Shown: one piece after another, positions 4,391 through 7,263 of the stretch | Numbering within the stretch: position 1 is the first letter of the stretch | How the letters are laid out: the number at the start of each line of letters is the position of its first letter | Translations under genes and position numbers: made by a program | DNA from: Bacillota bacterium | Lineage (GTDB): Bacteria; Bacillota; Clostridia; Peptostreptococcales; Anaerovoracaceae | Assembly (NCBI GenBank): GCA_016280485.1 | Contig: JAEEGU010000173.1 | Span: 1-7,263, forward strand | DNA: 7,263 nt | Direction: 5' to 3' | The notes under the pieces: model-generated | The model's database searches: none | Seen by the model: the letters and a program-made list of their open reading frames with translations, nothing else | What the model was told of the DNA's origin: nothing

Positions 4391-6343
4391 TTATTGCAGA
4401 CGCTGGGCGGTGTAGAGGGCGGCGTAGTGGCCGTCGAGGGCCATGAGCTCCTCGTGGGTGCCCTGCTCAGCTATGCGGCCGTCTTCAATTAAGATGACGC
4501 GATCCGCTTCCTTTATTGTTGCAAGGCGGTGCGCAATCATGATGGTCGTGCGGCCCTTGGCGAGCTTTGAGAATGCTTGCCTGATCGATTCCTCTGTGAT
4601 GGAGTCGAGAGCCGAGGTCGCTTCGTCGAGGATCAAGATAGGCGGATTCTTTAAGAAGATCCGCGCGATTGCGATTCGCTGCTTCTGTCCGCCGGACAGG
4701 AGTGTGCCGCGCTCGCCCACATAGGTTTCGAATTTTTGCGGCATTTCCATGATTTCGTCATAGATTTCCGCCATCTTTGCGGCTTCATGAACCTCTTCCT
4801 TTGTGGCATCAGGTCGGCCGTAACGGATGTTTTCATAAACGGTATCCGCATAGAGGAAAACGTCCTGTTGCACTATACCTATACTACGCCTCAAGGAGGA
4901 CTTCGTCAGCTTTCGCACATCGATTCCGTCCACGGATATGCTGCCCTCATTTACATCATAAAAACGAGGAATCAGCTGACAAAGCGTTGATTTTCCGCCA
5001 CCCGAGTGGCCGACAATCGCAACGCACTCGCCGGGCTTAATATGGATATTTATATCCTTCAACACATCAGGGTTATTCTTGTAAGAATAGAAGACATGCG
5101 ATATGTCAATTTCGCCTTTTACAGCATTATATTTCCCAGTAAATTTATTATTCGCTTTGCAACTAACTTTTTCGTTCTCTATTTCCGATTCTGCCGCTAT
5201 CCCAGTTGCATCCGTCACTTCATCATCCGGTCCGGTTCCGTTTTCCACAGTGCCGCCCGTGCTACCAACCAGTGCCAGTGCCTCCGGGGAGCCGAGTGCC
5301 ACCGCATCCGGAGCGTCCTCGACAGTCGGGCGTATGCGCATGATTTCAACAAAGCGCTTTAATCCCGCAAGTCCGCTGACAAAGATTTCGGCAAACTGTG
5401 CCAGTCTGCGAATCGGGCTGATGAATGCAGTCACATAGAGTGTGAACGTGATTAAATCAATATAGTTCATGCGTCCCTGCATGATAAAATAACCGCCTGC
5501 CGCAATTACCGCAACCTGCAGGAAGCAGATGAAAAACTCAAGGCTTGCCGAGAATGTTGCCATTGCCTTGTAGTAGTCGCCCTTTGAGTTTTTGTACATT
5601 CCGTTGGTTTCGAGGAATCGGTCATAATCCACATCGGTGTTGTCAAAAGCCTTGCTGGTGCGCATGCCCGAAAGCGATGATTCAATGTCCGCATTGATGT
5701 CAGCAAGCTTTTTCTTTACGTTCGCCGAAGAATCCATAAAGTTCTTGCGGCACAGCATCACAATAACAACAAATATCGGCACGATTACCGCAATTACCGC
5801 CGCGATGCGCCACTCGATGTTGAACATAATGACCAGCGCACCGATGATGGTCGCCGTCGAGATGAGAATGTCTTCCGGGCCGTGGTGTGCAAGCTCAGTG
5901 ACTTCAAAGAGGTCACCCGTAAGCCTGCTCATCAGCTTGCCTGTGCGGTTTGCGTCAAAAAAGTCATACTCCAGCTCCTGCATGTGGCCGTACAGATCCT
6001 CACGAATGTCCGCTTCCACGCGGATACCAAAGGTATGTCCCAGATAGGTGATGATGAACTGCATCACCGAGCGCAGCAAAAACGCCGCCGCAACGATTCC
6101 CATCAGCACAAAGAAAAATCGGTACGCATTTCGGGGCAGCAGCTCATACATGGCATACCTCGTTGTGAGCGGAAAGGCCACGTCGATGGCAGCCACCGCA
6201 AAGGCACAGCACATGTCGAGGATGAAAAGCCCCTTGTGATTCTTAAAATAAGACAAAAAGACCGCGAAAAGCGGTCTTTCGAAATTTTTAGGGTTTCTTT
6301 CTTTTGTGATATTTGTTTTGCTTTGTGAATTGTTGTTGCTCAT
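4391..6343 (-). CDS. ABC exporter half-transporter (transmembrane domain fused to ATPase)
   Basis: The 650-residue protein has an exporter-type six-helix membrane domain at about 25-330. The ATPase domain follows: Walker A GHSGGGKST (445-453), Q-loop VQQDVF (about 491-496), signature LSGGQKQR (549-556), Walker B ILILDEATSALD (569-580, Glu574 catalytic) and the H-loop His605 in IAHRL. All catalytic motifs are intact, so a homodimer or heterodimer could be active. The substrate (drug, lipid or peptide) cannot be told. Between the domains, about 344-405, lies an acidic, Ala/Gly-rich linker of some 60 residues that most relatives lack. The ATG at 6343 is chosen because TAAGGG precedes it; a TTG at 6361 would overlap the upstream gene. 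It follows the amino-acid permease gene by 7 nt, so the two are cotranscribed and probably translationally coupled. Confidence 0.92.
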   Translation of the reverse strand: MSNNNSQSKTNITKERNPKNFERPLFAVFLSYFKNHKGLFILDMCCAFAVAAIDVAFPLTTRYAMYELLPRNAYRFFFVLMGIVAAAFLLRSVMQFIITYLGHTFGIRVEADIREDLYGHMQELEYDFFDANRTGKLMSRLTGDLFEVTELAHHGPEDILISTATIIGALVIMFNIEWRIAAVIAVIVPIFVVIVMLCRKNFMDSSANVKKKLADINADIESSLSGMRTSKAFDNTDVDYDRFLETNGMYKNSKGDYYKAMATFSASLEFFICFLQVAVIAAGGYFIMQGRMNYIDLITFTLYVTAFISPIRRLAQFAEIFVSGLAGLKRFVEIMRIRPTVEDAPDAVALGSPEALALVGSTGGTVENGTGPDDEVTDATGIAAESEIENEKVSCKANNKFTGKYNAVKGEIDISHVFYSYKNNPDVLKDINIHIKPGECVAIVGHSGGGKSTLCQLIPRFYDVNEGSISVDGIDVRKLTKSSLRRSIGIVQQDVFLYADTVYENIRYGRPDATKEEVHEAAKMAEIYDEIMEMPQKFETYVGERGTLLSGGQKQRIAIARIFLKNPPILILDEATSALDSITEESIRQAFSKLAKGRTTIMIAHRLATIKEADRVILIEDGRIAEQGTHEELMALDGHYAALYTAQRLQ

Positions 6344-6350
6344 TTTGCCC

Positions 6351-7263
6351 TTACCATTCAACTTCTTTGATTCCCTTTAAAATCTTTTCAGGTGATCTCT
6401 TCTGAGTATCAACCTTCTTTTCAACCTGAGAAACAACTGCGGTCAGCACGCCCTCGAGGATGAAGTAGATGATTGCAACCGCAATCAGCGCAAAGAACGG
6501 GTCGTACGTACGCGAACGCACGAGATCGCCCATCTTTGTAAGGTCCATTACTGCGATGTAGCCGACGATGGAGGTTTCCTTGATTAAGGATACCATATCG
6601 TTCTTGTAAATCGGCAGGAAATGCTTTGCTGCCTGCGGCAGAATGATCTTGAAGAAGCTCTGGCTGTCGCTGTACCCGAGTGCGCGGGAAGCTTCGTACT
6701 GTCCCTTTGGAATTGCGTTGCAGCCAACGCACAGCATGTCGTACATGCCGCAGCCAAAAATCAGCGTGAACCCGAGAACGGATATCCATGCGCCCGAAAG
6801 ATGCGAGTTCGAGAATACGATAAATGCCAGAATCATCAAGAATACTACTGTAGGAATACCGTCGATGATAAAGCATACGATATCTGTCAGCTTGTTTGCC
6901 AGCCTGTTGCCGCCGCGGCAGAGCATGTATACTGCAAATCCGAGCAGCGTTCCGAAGATTAATGATGCCAGCGTGATAAACAGTGTGGTACCGATACCGG
7001 AAACGAAGAGGCGCCAGCGGCTGTCCTTGATAAAGGTCTTGTTAAAGCTGTTTTGAAGCTTTGCGATGAAACCGCTTTCATCACCCTGGTCACTTTCAAG
7101 TACAAAAACGATATCACAGCGGTAGTACGGATCGGAGAGCACGGAGTTTTCCGCACGCTCTTCGTCAACTACGATGTTCATTCCGAAATCGTATTTACCG
7201 GAAACCGCGCCCGGAGCGATTGAGTCAAACTCCATCGCCTGGAAATCCCAGTTGTAGCCGTAT
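6351..7263 (-). CDS. Amino-acid ABC transporter permease fused to a solute-binding domain (5' end outside the window)
   Basis: The frame is open to the window edge (303 residues seen). The first 55 or so residues resemble lobe 1 of a family 3 solute-binding protein: EFDSIAPGAVSGKYDFG, then DEERAENSVLSDPYYR. After a linker comes a HisM/GlnP-type permease starting at LFVSGIGTTLFITL, with about five hydrophobic segments. The EAA loop is present (YEASRALGYSDSQSFFKIILPQ), followed by IKETSIVGYIAVMDLTKMGDLVRSRTYDPFF, which is typical of polar amino-acid importers. It would import amino acids with a separate ATPase, which is not downstream; an exporter gene follows instead. Because lobe-1 sequence runs straight into the permease, the rest of the binding domain must lie upstream, as a permuted or tandem domain, or be missing. 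The ATG at 7235 is internal and not the start. Confidence 0.88.
   Translation of the reverse strand, partial: YGYNWDFQAMEFDSIAPGAVSGKYDFGMNIVVDEERAENSVLSDPYYRCDIVFVLESDQGDESGFIAKLQNSFNKTFIKDSRWRLFVSGIGTTLFITLASLIFGTLLGFAVYMLCRGGNRLANKLTDIVCFIIDGIPTVVFLMILAFIVFSNSHLSGAWISVLGFTLIFGCGMYDMLCVGCNAIPKGQYEASRALGYSDSQSFFKIILPQAAKHFLPIYKNDMVSLIKETSIVGYIAVMDLTKMGDLVRSRTYDPFFALIAVAIIYFILEGVLTAVVSQVEKKVDTQKRSPEKILKGIKEVEW

Noticed and set aside
6344..6361. TTG start at 6361 for the exporter gene
   Set aside because: It would overlap the permease gene and lacks a good ribosome binding site; the ATG at 6343 has one.

Overview
The window looks like chromosome from a low-to-mid GC anaerobic Firmicute, probably class Clostridia. 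The grounds are strong AGGAGG-type ribosome binding sites, a MocR/PdxR-type regulator beside an ECF transporter S component, a clostridial-style amino-acid permease fused to a solute-binding domain, a C69 dipeptidase and several intrinsic terminators. The exact family cannot be fixed from the sequence alone.

Layout. Positions 1-483 (minus) hold the start of a secreted C69-family dipeptidase gene that is broken by an in-frame TAA just after its catalytic cysteine. Positions 578-840 (minus) hold a truncated second copy of the 3' third of mntP. Positions 858-1063 hold three evenly spaced 37-nt hairpin repeats. A MocR/PdxR-like regulator (1065-2579, minus) and an ECF S component (2724-3266, plus) are divergent and share a symmetric -10 region; together they suggest vitamin B6 uptake and its control. 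A terminator-like hairpin follows. Next come full-length mntP (3448-4143, plus; manganese export), a second array of three 37-nt hairpins (4148-4350) and a bidirectional terminator. The right third (4391-7263, minus) is an operon of an amino-acid ABC permease with part of a substrate-binding domain, open at the window edge, followed 7 nt later by a complete ABC exporter half-transporter.

Two features stand out. First, the two hairpin arrays share an unusual geometry: 37-nt units, start-to-start periods of 82-84 nt, three units each, beginning 3-4 nt after a stop codon. Their stem sequences differ between arrays but stay paired. Read in the direction of the upstream gene, all six units carry TGC-N4-TTAG on the 3' side. 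I do not recognise the family. Second, the mntP fragment and the 3' end of mntP form an inverted repeat of about 245 bp around the regulator, the S component and the 5' part of mntP. It includes a perfect 40-bp block, and nearly all other differences are silent. Recombination between the copies would invert the segment and rebuild an intact mntP with the other 3' end.
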